From assembly GCF_013364235.1 (NCBI RefSeq), contig NZ_CP054919.1, positions 7,075,728 to 7,139,727 of the forward strand: a stretch of DNA of 64,000 bases. The letters are read 5' to 3'. The DNA comes from Kitasatospora sp. NA04385 (lineage in GTDB: Bacteria; Actinomycetota; Actinomycetes; Streptomycetales; Streptomycetaceae). The notes under the pieces are model-generated. The model was not told the DNA's origin and ran no database searches. It saw only the letters and a list, made by a program, of their open reading frames with translations. The position numbers and the translations under genes are program-made. This document shows positions 33,953-42,486 of this stretch, piece by piece (position 1 is the first letter of the stretch; every line of letters begins with the position of its first letter).

Positions 33953-34819
33953 CTACGACTCCTTGCCGGGAATGGTCACAGTGGTCAGTGGCAGCGGGTA
34001 CGGCGGGGGAGTGCCGCCGAACTCCGGGCAGGACGCCCGGTGGTCGCACCAGTCGCACAGCCGGTTGCGCGTCGCCGGGAAGTCACCGGTGGCCACCGCC
34101 GCCGAGATCGCCTCCCACAGCGCCTCCAGCTTCCGCTCCACCGCCAGCAGGTCGGCCTCGTCCGGGTCGTACGTCACCACGTCCCCGCCGCCGCCCAGGT
34201 ACACCAGCTGCAGGCGCTTGGGGACCACGCCCTTCCAGCGCCACACCACCAGTGCGTAGAACTTCATCTGGAACATCGCCCGGCCCTCGAAGTCCCGCGA
34301 GGGAGCCCGGCCGGTCTTGTAGTCCACCAGCCGCACCTCGCCGGACGGCGCGACGTCCACCCGGTCGATGTACCCGCGCAGCAGCAGGCCCGAGGGCAGC
34401 GCGGTCTCCACGTACAGCTCCCGCTCCACCGGGTGCAGCCGGGCCGGGTCCTCCAGCCGGAACCACTTCTCCACCAGCTTCTCGGCGTCCGCCAGCCAGC
34501 CGGCCAACTTCTCCGGCTCGCCCGGGAACAGTTCGGCCAGCTCCGGCCGTTCCCCCAGCAACCGCTCCCACTGCGGGCCCAGCAGCCCGAGCGCCCGCTG
34601 CGGCGTGCGCTCGGCCGGCGGGTGGTCGAACAGCCGCTCCAGCACCGCGTGCACCAGCGTCCCGCGGGTGGCGGCCGCGGACGGCGGCTCCGGCAGCCGG
34701 TCGATCACCCGCAGCCGGTACAGCAGCGGGCAGGTCATGAAGTCACCCGCCCGGGACGGCGACAGCCCGGTCGGCCGGGCGGCCGGCCGCGGAGCGGGCG
34801 GAGGGTCGGTCTGCTGCAT
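33953..34819 (-). CDS. RecB-family PD-(D/E)XK exonuclease with Fe-S cysteines
   Basis: 288 residues. Nuclease motifs are GTLVHAVLERL, GYIDRVDVAP (metal Asp), VRLVDYKTGRAP (Asp and Lys of the active site) and QMKFYALVVWRW. Four Cys (one in DFMTCPLLYRL near residue 30, three in LCDWCDHRASCPEF) form the likely 4Fe-4S clasp seen in AddB/Cas4-type nucleases. It probably trims or nicks DNA during repair. No helicase gene adjoins it. Its stop touches the start of the response-regulator gene, so the two form an operon. Confidence 0.9.
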   Translation of the reverse strand: MQQTDPPPAPRPAARPTGLSPSRAGDFMTCPLLYRLRVIDRLPEPPSAAATRGTLVHAVLERLFDHPPAERTPQRALGLLGPQWERLLGERPELAELFPGEPEKLAGWLADAEKLVEKWFRLEDPARLHPVERELYVETALPSGLLLRGYIDRVDVAPSGEVRLVDYKTGRAPSRDFEGRAMFQMKFYALVVWRWKGVVPKRLQLVYLGGGGDVVTYDPDEADLLAVERKLEALWEAISAAVATGDFPATRNRLCDWCDHRASCPEFGGTPPPYPLPLTTVTIPGKES

Positions 34820-34825
34820 GCCACG

Positions 34826-34831
34826 ACCCTA
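34826..34831 (-). promoter_or_regulatory. -10 element (TAGGGT) of the nuclease-regulator operon, leaderless layout
   Basis: On the minus strand TAGGGT ends 6 nt before the ATG. No Shine-Dalgarno is visible. Confidence 0.5.
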
Positions 34832-34988
34832 TTGCACCGGACCGACAGCACGGGCGAACGGGTCGAAGAGCTGGGTATAGGACAAGGGGAGGGCGGGGTG
34901 CGCCGCCGTTCCCCGGGCGAGATCACGTAGCGTACGAGGCACCAGCGGCAGCAGGGCCGACAACGGACGGCGGAACGGAAGGAGCACG

Positions 34989-36185
34989 GTGGACGACACC
35001 GAGGGGCGGGCACCGGAGAAGCCGAAGCCCGACGACCAGCCGCGCGGCGGCATCCTGATGGGCCGTCCGTTCGGCGTGCCCGTCTACGTCACCCCGTCCT
35101 GGTTCCTGGTCGCCGCGCTGATCACCTGGATCTTCGGCAGTCGGCTCGCCGAGGTCCTGCCCGACCTCGGCGCCGCCCGCTACCTGCTGGCCTTCTCCTT
35201 CGCCGTCGCCTTCTACGGCTCGGTGCTGGTCCACGAGCTCGCCCACACCGTGGTCGGACTGCGCTACAAGCTCGGCGTGCGCCGCATCCAGCTCCAGTTC
35301 CTCGGCGGCGTCTCCGAGATCGAGAAGGAGGCCGACCGCCCCTGGCGCGAGTTCTGGCTCGCCTTCGTCGGCCCGCTGCTCTCGCTGCTGCTCGGCGGCG
35401 CCTTCTGGCTCGGCCTGCGCGCCGTCGAACCCGCCACCGTCCCCGGCGTGCTGCTCGCCGGCCTGATGGTCTCCAACCTGGTCGTCGCCGCCTTCAACCT
35501 GCTCCCCGGCCTCCCGCTGGACGGCGGGCGGATGCTGCGCGCCGTCGTCTGGGCCGTCACCGGCAACCCGATGAAGGGCACCCGGGCCGCGGTCTGGGTC
35601 GGCCGCGCCCTGGCGATCGCCGTCGTCCTCGGCCTGCCGGTCCTCAGCTCCTCCCAGGACGTCGAGCGCTCCGCCACCGAGGCCATGGTCGACGGCGTGC
35701 TCGCCGCCATCCTCGGCTTCATCATCTGGCAGGGCGCGGGCAACTCGCTGCGCAACGCCCGCCTCAAGGAGGTGCTGCCCCGGCTCAAGGTCCGCGAGCT
35801 GGCCCGCCGCAGCATCGACGTCCCCGCCGACACCCCGCTCGGCGAGGCCATGCGCCGGGCCCGCGAGGTCCACGCCGGGGCGATCGTGGTGGTCGACGGC
35901 CGCGGCGAACCCGTCGCCGTGGTCAAGGAGTCCGCGGTCAGCGCCGTCCCCGAGCACCGCCGCCCCTGGATCGCCGTCACCGCCGTCTCCCGGGACGTCG
36001 AACCCGGCCTCACCGTCCCCGTCGACCTGGCCGGCGAACAGATCCTCGACGTGCTGCGCCGCGCCCCCGCCACCGAGTACCTGGTGGTCCGCCCGGACGG
36101 CTCGGTCTACGGCGTGCTCTCCCTCACCGACCTCGAACGCCGCCTCACCGCCGCCCTCCAGGGCCGGGCCGCGGGCGCGGGCTGA
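34989..36185 (+). CDS. Site-2 protease family membrane zinc metalloprotease with CBS domains
   Basis: 398 residues, GTG start after GGAAGGAG. An N-terminal cytoplasmic segment rich in Pro/Lys leads to about six membrane helices. Zinc ligands are HELAH (H82, H86) and Asp in LPGLPLDGGR (D178), both inside the membrane. Residues about 255-395 hold a pair of CBS domains (LKVRELARRSIDVPADTPLG to YGVLSLTDLERRL) that usually sense adenosine nucleotides. The family cuts membrane proteins such as anti-sigma factors; the target here is unknown. It precedes trmI with only 45 bp between, but trmI seems to have its own promoter. Confidence 0.93.
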   Translation: MDDTEGRAPEKPKPDDQPRGGILMGRPFGVPVYVTPSWFLVAALITWIFGSRLAEVLPDLGAARYLLAFSFAVAFYGSVLVHELAHTVVGLRYKLGVRRIQLQFLGGVSEIEKEADRPWREFWLAFVGPLLSLLLGGAFWLGLRAVEPATVPGVLLAGLMVSNLVVAAFNLLPGLPLDGGRMLRAVVWAVTGNPMKGTRAAVWVGRALAIAVVLGLPVLSSSQDVERSATEAMVDGVLAAILGFIIWQGAGNSLRNARLKEVLPRLKVRELARRSIDVPADTPLGEAMRRAREVHAGAIVVVDGRGEPVAVVKESAVSAVPEHRRPWIAVTAVSRDVEPGLTVPVDLAGEQILDVLRRAPATEYLVVRPDGSVYGVLSLTDLERRLTAALQGRAAGAG

Positions 36186-36217
36186 TCATGTGGTCGGGGA
36201 CAGCCCTCCGGCTCCCG

Positions 36218-36223
36218 TAGGAT
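36218..36223 (+). promoter_or_regulatory. -10 element (TAGGAT) of trmI, leaderless layout
   Basis: TAGGAT ends 7 nt before the ATG at 36231. An in-frame ATG at 36222 overlaps the hexamer and is therefore unlikely to be used. Confidence 0.55.
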
Positions 36224-36230
36224 GGCCCCC

Positions 36231-37199
36231 ATGTCCGAACCGACCGGTGCCGCCCGCCGACGCGGGCCCTTCAAGGTCGGGGACCAGGTCCAGCTGACCG
36301 ACCCCAAGGGCCGCCACTACACGTTCACGCTCCAGGCCGGGAACCAGTTCCACACCCACAAGGGTATGTTCCCGCACGACGAGCTGATCGGCGCTCCCGA
36401 GGGCACGGTCGTCCGCACGACGGGCAACGTCCCGTACCTCGCGCTGCGCCCCCTGCTCCCCGACTACGTCCTGTCCATGCCGCGCGGCGCGGCCGTGATC
36501 TACCCCAAGGACGCGGGGCAGATCCTGGCCATGGCCGACATCTTCGCCGGCGCCCGGGTGGTCGAGGCGGGCGTCGGGTCCGGCGCCCTCTCCACCTACC
36601 TGCTGCGCGCCGTCGGCGACACCGGCACGCTCGCCTCCTACGAGCGCCGGCAGGACTTCGCCGACATCGCGAAGGGCAACGTCGAGCGCTACTTCGGCGG
36701 CCCGCACCCGGCCTGGAAGCTCACCGTCGGCGACCTCCAGGACAACCTGGTCGAGACCGACGTCGACCGGGTCATCCTGGACATGCTCGCCCCTTGGGAG
36801 TGCCTGGACGTCGCCGCCAAGGCGCTCGTCCCCGGCGGCCTGATCTGCTGCTACGTGGCCACCACCACCCAGATGTCGCGCACCGTCGAGGCGCTGCGCG
36901 AGCACGGCTGCTTCACCGAGCCGCAGGCCTGGGAGACCATGGTCCGCACCTGGCACCTGGAGGGCCTGGCCGTCCGCCCGGACCACCGGATGATCGGCCA
37001 CACCGGCTTCCTGCTCACCGCCCGCCGCCTCGCCGACGGCGTCGAGCCCCCGCTGCGCCGCCGCCGCCCGGCCAAGGGCTCCTACGGCGAGGACTACGAG
37101 ACCGGTCCGGAGACCGAGCTCACCCTCGCCGAGCGCGCCGCCGTCCGCAAGGCGCAGCGCGAGGCCGCCTCGCACGACGCGCGGGAGCTGCCGCAGTAG
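36231..37199 (+). CDS. trmI: tRNA (adenine-58-N1)-methyltransferase
   Basis: 322 residues. TrmI methylates A58 in the T-loop of tRNA with SAM as a tetramer. N-terminal domain FKVGDQVQLTDPKGRHYTFT and the HTHKGMFPHDELIG strand; SAM site VVEAGVGSGALSTYLLRAVG; acidic loop GDLQDNLVETDVDRVILDML with the binding Asp; then CCYVATTTQMSRTVEALREH. The C-terminus is basic, then acidic. The start at 36231 (MSEPTGAARRRGPFK) is chosen from the -10 position. In actinobacteria this gene is a regular neighbour of the proteasome locus, as here. Confidence 0.95.
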   Translation: MSEPTGAARRRGPFKVGDQVQLTDPKGRHYTFTLQAGNQFHTHKGMFPHDELIGAPEGTVVRTTGNVPYLALRPLLPDYVLSMPRGAAVIYPKDAGQILAMADIFAGARVVEAGVGSGALSTYLLRAVGDTGTLASYERRQDFADIAKGNVERYFGGPHPAWKLTVGDLQDNLVETDVDRVILDMLAPWECLDVAAKALVPGGLICCYVATTTQMSRTVEALREHGCFTEPQAWETMVRTWHLEGLAVRPDHRMIGHTGFLLTARRLADGVEPPLRRRRPAKGSYGEDYETGPETELTLAERAAVRKAQREAASHDARELPQ

Positions 37200-37219
37200 C
37201 GGCGGCGGAGAACCGCCCG

Positions 37220-37267
37220 CAGCCGGGGTGCGGGAGGACGGCGCACCGTCCTCCCGCACCCCGGCTG
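37220..37267 (+). terminator. Hairpin terminator of trmI
   Basis: Perfect 22-bp arms (37220-37241 with 37246-37267), loop CGCA. Confidence 0.88.
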
Positions 37268-37361
37268 TCCGCGTTCCGCCGCCCCGGGCCGGCCCCCGCG
37301 CCCCTGGGTGCACGCGGGGCGCGGGGGTGTGGAAGGATGCGCGGACCGGAGAGGGCGGACC

Positions 37362-37967
37362 GTGAAGGGGAGTCTCGTGGTGACGGAGCGTCGGATACCC
37401 GGGCACGCGCGGTCGGGGCTGAAGCACTGGGTGCTGGTCGTGGCGGGCTGCGCGGCCGTGGTGGGCGGGGCGCTGGGCGCCACCTCGGCGACCGGGGCGG
37501 TGACGCCCGGTCGGACGGCCGCCGACCCGACGGCCGAGCCGGTGCCCGCGTCCGCGCCGCTGCCCGCGTCCGCGCCGCTGCCCGAGGTCGACCCGGCCAA
37601 GGCCCACCTGCCGCTGGACTGCGGGCCGTTCCCGGTCGCGGTCACCCTGAAGGCCGCCGCCGTGCTGGACGGCAGGCCGGTGACCGTCGCCGCCGCGCAC
37701 TGCCGGGCCGACATGGGCACTCCGCCGGACGGGGTGTTCCTGGTCGCCGCCGAGGGCGCCCCCGTCGTGCTGCTGCCCGACACCGAGGGCCTGACCGTCA
37801 CCGAACTGGCGATCCGCAGCGACGGCTCGATCCGCGGCCGGGCGAGCGGCTACTCCTCCCCGGACGTGCCGCGCTACGCGCCCGACCTCCAGGTCGAACT
37901 GGGCTGGACCCGGACGGGCGGCGACTGGGCGAGGACCGAGACCCGCACGCCGGTGCGCACCGCCTGA
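37362..37967 (+). CDS. Hypothetical secreted or membrane-anchored protein
   Basis: 201 residues, no recognised family. A basic N-terminus precedes one hydrophobic segment HWVLVVAGCAAVVGGALGAT (about residues 22-41), which may be a signal anchor. A low-complexity linker with a PASAPLPASAPLP repeat follows, then a domain with two Cys (DCGPFP and AAHCRAD) that could form a disulphide outside the cell. GGAGAGGGCGG before GTG 37362 supports the start; GTG codons at 37377 and 37380 are alternatives. It stands alone between the trmI terminator and the convergent ferredoxin gene. Confidence 0.7.
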   Translation: MKGSLVVTERRIPGHARSGLKHWVLVVAGCAAVVGGALGATSATGAVTPGRTAADPTAEPVPASAPLPASAPLPEVDPAKAHLPLDCGPFPVAVTLKAAAVLDGRPVTVAAAHCRADMGTPPDGVFLVAAEGAPVVLLPDTEGLTVTELAIRSDGSIRGRASGYSSPDVPRYAPDLQVELGWTRTGGDWARTETRTPVRTA

Positions 37968-38065
37968 GCGGCCGCCGGCCCGTCCGCCCGTCCGTCCGCC
38001 AGCCCGCCCGCCGGTTCGTCCGCCCGCCGGTCCGACGGGGCGTCAGGCGGGCGGCCGACGGGGCG

Positions 38066-38353
38066 TCAGTCCGCGTCCGGCCCGTAGACCTCGACGCCGT
38101 CCGCCGCGCGGCGGACGTGGATGCAGTCGCCCGGGCAGTCCTTGGCGGAGTCCACCACGTCCTGAAGGAGCGTCAGCGGGACGGGCACGCTCTCGCCCGG
38201 CTGCTGGCGCAGCTCGTCGTCCGCGCCCTTGACGTAGGCCAGGCCGTCGATGTCGAGTTCGAAGACCTCGGGTGCGTACTGCGCGCAGATGCCGTCCCCG
38301 GTGCACAGATCCTGGTCGATCCAGACTTCGAGTGCCTCGCCCGTCCCCGCCAT
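38066..38353 (-). CDS. Small ferredoxin, [3Fe-4S]-type with an additional cysteine
   Basis: 95 residues. Cluster ligands are C17 and C23 in DLCTGDGICAQYAPEVFE and C73 in AKDCPGDCIHV; C77 is an extra Cys at a place that is usually Ala. CX5C without a middle Cys points to a 3Fe-4S cluster, as in the electron donors of Streptomyces P450s, though the additional Cys could allow a different cluster. The acidic sequence suits docking to a reductase. No P450 gene is near. It is divergent from arc, a pairing that I recall from other Streptomyces proteasome loci. ATG start; longer versions lack similarity. Confidence 0.88.
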   Translation of the reverse strand: MAGTGEALEVWIDQDLCTGDGICAQYAPEVFELDIDGLAYVKGADDELRQQPGESVPVPLTLLQDVVDSAKDCPGDCIHVRRAADGVEVYGPDAD

Positions 38354-38521
38354 TGCCCCTGCCGTTTCTGCTCTGGTCGCCCCGTATTCGGGGACATTCC
38401 TGTCACGATACATCCGCGCTGCTTTGAACCGTTGAGCGGTGGGCATCTCCTCTACCAAGAGGGGAAGCACGCAGGGCGAACAACCGGACACGCCCGACCC
38501 GCCTTTCTGATCACTAAGGGG

Positions 38522-38549
38522 TTTACATCGCCCTGGTCCCAGGTAGGTT
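38522..38549 (+). promoter_or_regulatory. Promoter of arc
   Basis: TTTACA (38522-38527), 16-bp spacer, TAGGTT (38544-38549). Start of transcription near 38556, giving a leader of about 30 nt with AGGAGG. Confidence 0.6.
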
Positions 38550-38585
38550 TGGGTCGTCCAGCTCCCCCAGGAGGAGGTGAGGACC

Positions 38586-40352
38586 GTGGCAGCCCACGAT
38601 GACGAGTACGACCGCAGCGCCGGCAGGCCCGCACGGGGGTCCGACGAGGCCGCGCAGGTCTCCTACCTCGAGCAGGAGATCGCTGTCCTTCGACGCAGGC
38701 TCGCGGATTCCCCGCGAGGATCGAGGATCCTCGAGGAGCGGATCGTCGAGCTGCAGACCAACCTGGCCGGTGTGACCGCCCAGAACGAGAGGCTCGTCGC
38801 GACCCTGCGCGAGGCCCGCGACCAGATCGTGGCCCTCAAGGAGGAGGTCGACCGGCTCGCCCAGCCGCCGGCCGGATTCGGCACCTTCCTCGAGAAGAAC
38901 GAGGACGGCACCGCCGACATCTTCACCGGGGGCCGCAAGCTCCGGGTCAACGTCAGCCCCAGCGTCGAGCTGGACGAGCTGCGCCGCGGCCAGGAGGTGA
39001 TGCTCAACGAGGCGCTCAACGTCGTCGAGGCGATGGCGTTCGAGCGGATCGGCGAGATCGTCACCCTCAAGGAGGTGCTGGAGGGCGGCGACCGCGCGCT
39101 GGTCACCGGCCACACCGACGAGGAGCGCGTGGTGCGGCTCGCCGAGCCGCTGCACGGGGTGACGCTCCGCCCGGGTGACGCCCTGCTGCTGGAGCCCCGC
39201 TCCGGCTACGTGTACGAGGTGGTGCCGAAGTCCGAGGTCGAGGAGCTGGTCCTCGAGGAGGTCCCGGACATCGACTACCGGCAGATCGGCGGCCTCGCCG
39301 GCCAGATCGAGCAGATCAGGGACGCGGTGGAGCTGCCCTACCTGCACGCCGACCTGTTCAAGGAGTACGAGCTCCGGCCGCCCAAGGGCGTCCTGCTCTA
39401 CGGCCCGCCCGGCTGCGGCAAGACGCTGATCGCCAAGGCGGTGGCCAACTCGCTGGCCAAGAAGGTCGCCGAGGTGACCGGCCGCCCGCAGGGCAAGAGC
39501 TACTTCCTCAACATCAAGGGCCCCGAGCTGCTCAACAAGTACGTGGGCGAGACCGAGCGGCAGATCCGCCTGGTCTTCCAGCGGGCCCGGGAGAAGGCGA
39601 GCGAGGGCACGCCCGTCATCGTCTTCTTCGACGAGATGGAGTCGCTGTTCCGCACCCGCGGCTCCGGCGTCAGCTCGGACGTGGAGAACACCATCGTCCC
39701 GCAGCTGCTGGCGGAGATCGACGGCGTGGAGGGCCTGGAGAACGTCATCGTCATCGGCGCCTCCAACCGCGAGGACATGATCGACCCGGCGATCCTGCGG
39801 CCCGGCCGCCTGGACGTCAAGATCAAGATCGAGCGGCCGGACGCCGAGGCGGCCAAGGACATCTTCTCCAAGTACCTGCGCGACAGCCTCCCGTTCCACC
39901 CGGACGACCTCAAGGAGCACGACGGCTCGGTGTCGGTCACCGTCGCCGCCATGATCCAGTCGGTGGTCGAGCGGATGTACTCGGAGACCGAGGAGAACCG
40001 CTTCCTGGAGGTCACCTACGCCAACGGTGACAAGGAGGTCCTGTTCTTCAAGGACTTCAACTCCGGCGCCATGATCCAGAACATCGTGGACCGGGCCAAG
40101 AAGATGGCCATCAAGGACTACCTCGACCACGGCCAGCGCGGTCTGCGCGTCTCCCACCTGCTCGCCGCCTGCGTGGACGAGTTCAAGGAGAACGAGGACC
40201 TGCCCAACACCACCAACCCGGACGACTGGGCCCGCATCTCCGGCAAGAAGGGCGAGCGGATCGTCTTCATCCGCACCCTCGTCACCGGCAAGCAGGGCGC
40301 CGAGTCCGGCCGCTCCATCGACACCGTCGCCAACACGGGACAGTACCTGTAG
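38586..40352 (+). CDS. arc: Proteasome-associated AAA+ ATPase ARC (Mpa)
   Basis: 588 residues. ARC unfolds pupylated proteins and threads them into the 20S core as a hexamer ring. The N-terminal coiled coil (about 22-75) binds Pup. Two OB-fold domains run from about 80 to 235. The AAA+ module has Walker A GPPGCGKT (from residue 273), Walker B VIVFFDE (about 345-351) and sensor GASNRED. The C-terminus TGQYL carries the penultimate Tyr that docks on the alpha-ring gate. GTG 38586 is chosen; a GTG 9 bp upstream lies too close to AGGAGG. A hairpin separates it from dop. Confidence 0.97.
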   Translation: MAAHDDEYDRSAGRPARGSDEAAQVSYLEQEIAVLRRRLADSPRGSRILEERIVELQTNLAGVTAQNERLVATLREARDQIVALKEEVDRLAQPPAGFGTFLEKNEDGTADIFTGGRKLRVNVSPSVELDELRRGQEVMLNEALNVVEAMAFERIGEIVTLKEVLEGGDRALVTGHTDEERVVRLAEPLHGVTLRPGDALLLEPRSGYVYEVVPKSEVEELVLEEVPDIDYRQIGGLAGQIEQIRDAVELPYLHADLFKEYELRPPKGVLLYGPPGCGKTLIAKAVANSLAKKVAEVTGRPQGKSYFLNIKGPELLNKYVGETERQIRLVFQRAREKASEGTPVIVFFDEMESLFRTRGSGVSSDVENTIVPQLLAEIDGVEGLENVIVIGASNREDMIDPAILRPGRLDVKIKIERPDAEAAKDIFSKYLRDSLPFHPDDLKEHDGSVSVTVAAMIQSVVERMYSETEENRFLEVTYANGDKEVLFFKDFNSGAMIQNIVDRAKKMAIKDYLDHGQRGLRVSHLLAACVDEFKENEDLPNTTNPDDWARISGKKGERIVFIRTLVTGKQGAESGRSIDTVANTGQYL

Positions 40353-40368
40353 CACGCGTACGAACCCC

Positions 40369-40408
40369 CGTCCGGCTGCGGCGCTCGGCAGGGCACCGCA
40401 GCCGGACG
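40369..40408 (+). terminator. Hairpin between arc and dop
   Basis: 13-bp perfect arms CGTCCGGCTGCGG/CCGCAGCCGGACG, loop of 14 nt. Terminator or attenuator. Confidence 0.7.
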
Positions 40409-40431
40409 GCGCGTCTGCACCGGCAGCACCG

Positions 40432-40461
40432 AGCAGTACCCAGCAGTACCCAGCAGTACCC
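40432..40461. repeat. Three tandem copies of AGCAGTACCC ahead of dop
   Basis: Exact 10-bp unit three times, ending 18 bp before the dop ATG and just upstream of the Shine-Dalgarno AGGAGGG. The spacing equals about one helical turn. Confidence 0.9.
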
Positions 40462-40479
40462 ACAGGTCAGGAGGGCCGC

Positions 40480-41991
40480 ATGACCGTACGGCGCGTGATG
40501 GGCATCGAGACCGAGTACGGCATCTCCGTGCCCGGCCACCCCAACGCCAACGCCATGCTCACCTCGTCCCAGATCGTCAACGCGTACGCCGCGGCGATGC
40601 ACCGGGCGCGCCGCGCCCGCTGGGACTTCGAGGAGGAGAACCCGCTCCGCGACGCCCGGGGCTTCGACCTGGCCCGGGACGTGGCGGACTCCAGCCAGCT
40701 CACCGACGAGGACATCGGCCTGGCCAACGTCATCCTCACCAACGGCGCCCGGTTCTACGTCGACCACGCCCACCCCGAGTACTCCTCACCCGAGGTCACC
40801 AACCCGCGCGACGCGGTGCTCTGGGACAAGGCCGGCGAGCGGATCATGGCGGCGGCCGCCGAGCGCGCCCTGGAACTGCCCAACGGGCAGCGGATCCTGC
40901 TCTACAAGAACAACACGGACAACAAGGGCGCCTCCTACGGCACCCACGAGAACTACCTGATGCAGCGGTCCACGCCGTTCGCCGACATCGTCCGCCACCT
41001 CACGCCGTTCTTCGTCTCCCGCCAGGTGGTGTGCGGGGCCGGCCGGGTGGGCATCGGGCAGGAGGGCGGCGGCCACGGCTTCCAGATCAGCCAGCGCGCC
41101 GACTACTTCGAGGTCGAGGTCGGGCTGGAGACCACGCTCAAGCGCCCCATCATCAACACCCGGGACGAGCCGCACGCCGACGCCGAGAAGTACCGCCGGC
41201 TGCACGTCATCATCGGCGACGCCAACCTGTCGGAGATCTCCACCTACCTCAAGCTCGGCACCACCGCACTGGTGCTGTCGATGATCGAGGACGGCTTCAT
41301 CGCCGTCGACCTCGCCGTCGACCAGCCCGTGCGCACCCTGCACCGGGTCTCCCACGACCCCGACCTCAAGCAGCTGGTCCAGCTGCGCAGCGGCCGCCGG
41401 CTCACCGCCGTCCAGCTCCAGATGGAGTACTACGAGCTGGCCCGCAAGTACGTCGAGGACCGCTACGGGCAGGACGCCGACGACCAGACCACCGACGTGC
41501 TGGCCCGCTGGGAGGACGTGCTGGTCCGGCTGGAGCGGGACCCGATGAGCCTGTCCCGGCAGCTCGACTGGATCGCCAAGAAGGAGATCCTGGAGGGCTA
41601 CCGGCAGCGCGACGGCCTGGAGTGGGACAGCCCCCGGCTCCAGCTGGTCGACCTCCAGTACAGCGACGTGCGGGCCGACAAGGGCCTGTACAACCGGCTG
41701 GAGGCGCGCGGCCGGTTCGACCGGCTCTTCACCGAGGACGAGGTGCGCCGCGCCGTCACCCAGCCCCCCGACGACACCAGGGCGTACTTCCGCGGCCGCT
41801 GCCTGGAGCAGTACGCCGACCACGTGGCCGCGGCCTCCTGGGACTCCGTCATCTTCGACCTGCCCGGCCACGACAGCCTCCAGCGCGTCCCGACCATGGA
41901 GCCGCTGCGCGGCACCCGGGCGCACGTCAAGGAGCTGCTCGACCGGTGCCGCACCGCCGAGGACCTGGTGCGCGTCCTCTCCGGCGGGTAA
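40480..41991 (+). CDS. dop: Deamidase/depupylase of Pup
   Basis: 503 residues. Dop removes Pup from tagged proteins and, in species with a C-terminal Gln, deamidates Pup. It is a glutamine-synthetase-like carboxylate-amine fold: GIETEYGIS at the start holds the Mg-binding Glu, RFYVDHAHPEYSSPE and KNNTDNKGASYGTHENYL form the nucleotide pocket, and PIINTRDEPHADAEKYRRLH continues it. The insertion after residue 40 (about RARRARWDFEEENPLRDARG to the DEDIGL segment) is the Dop loop missing in PafA. It is a paralogue of PafA 2.2 kb downstream. GGAGGG lies before the ATG. Confidence 0.96.
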   Translation: MTVRRVMGIETEYGISVPGHPNANAMLTSSQIVNAYAAAMHRARRARWDFEEENPLRDARGFDLARDVADSSQLTDEDIGLANVILTNGARFYVDHAHPEYSSPEVTNPRDAVLWDKAGERIMAAAAERALELPNGQRILLYKNNTDNKGASYGTHENYLMQRSTPFADIVRHLTPFFVSRQVVCGAGRVGIGQEGGGHGFQISQRADYFEVEVGLETTLKRPIINTRDEPHADAEKYRRLHVIIGDANLSEISTYLKLGTTALVLSMIEDGFIAVDLAVDQPVRTLHRVSHDPDLKQLVQLRSGRRLTAVQLQMEYYELARKYVEDRYGQDADDQTTDVLARWEDVLVRLERDPMSLSRQLDWIAKKEILEGYRQRDGLEWDSPRLQLVDLQYSDVRADKGLYNRLEARGRFDRLFTEDEVRRAVTQPPDDTRAYFRGRCLEQYADHVAAASWDSVIFDLPGHDSLQRVPTMEPLRGTRAHVKELLDRCRTAEDLVRVLSGG

Positions 41992-42088
41992 CTTTTCGAT
42001 CACCTGGGGTGAACATTTCCCCGACGGGGAATCATTCCGGTGAGCAGCCAGCGTTGAACGAGAACACCGAACGAGCGGGGTGAGGGAA

Positions 42089-42307
42089 ATGGCGGAGAAG
42101 GACACCGGCGGCGGTCAGCAGCGGGCAAACCGCTCCTCCGAGGAGGTCGAGGAGCAGGCCGCGGAAACTCAGGCCTCGGACGACCTCAAGGAGCGCCAGG
42201 AAAAGCTCAACGACGACGTCGACTCGGTGCTCGACGAAATCGACGAGGTACTGGAATCCAACGCGGAGGATTTCGTGCGCGGATTCGTCCAGAAGGGCGG
42301 CGAGTGA
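42089..42307 (+). CDS. pup: Prokaryotic ubiquitin-like protein Pup
   Basis: 72 residues starting MAEKDTGGGQQRANRSSEEV. It is intrinsically disordered, with the helical ARC-binding part around LKERQEKLNDDVDSVLDEID and the conserved NAEDFVRGFVQKGGE end. The C-terminal residue is Glu, the form that PafA links directly to lysines, so Dop deamidation would not be needed in this strain. Gene order dop-pup-prcB-prcA-pafA is standard. ATG 42089 follows GAGGG; a GTG nine bp upstream is possible but unlike family members. Confidence 0.97.
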   Translation: MAEKDTGGGQQRANRSSEEVEEQAAETQASDDLKERQEKLNDDVDSVLDEIDEVLESNAEDFVRGFVQKGGE

Positions 42308-42342
42308 GCGGGGGTAACCCCCTCCTCCACCGAAAACAGCAC

Positions 42343-42386
42343 CACGAGCGCCGCAGGTGTGCCCTGAGCGCGCCTGCGGCCTCGTG
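42343..42386 (+). terminator. Hairpin in the pup-prcB gap
   Basis: CACGAG-(2)-CCGCAGG pairs with CCTGCGG-(1)-CTCGTG. A small GGGGG-TAA-CCCCC dyad (42310-42322) precedes it. It may lower read-through so that Pup is made in excess over the core subunits. Confidence 0.6.
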
Positions 42387-42435
42387 TTCCCGCAAGCTCC
42401 TCCGCGCAGCGCGTGGAACCGGGCCCCGAAGCGGG

Positions 42436-42441
42436 TAGGGT
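42436..42441 (+). promoter_or_regulatory. Possible -10 element ahead of prcB
   Basis: TAGGGT about 45 nt before the prcB GTG, with TGGAAC about 17 bp upstream as a weak -35. GGAAGGA serves as Shine-Dalgarno. Confidence 0.35.
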
Positions 42442-42486
42442 CCGGGGCACCAAGCAACTTTCGATCTTCGATCCGGAAGGACACGT

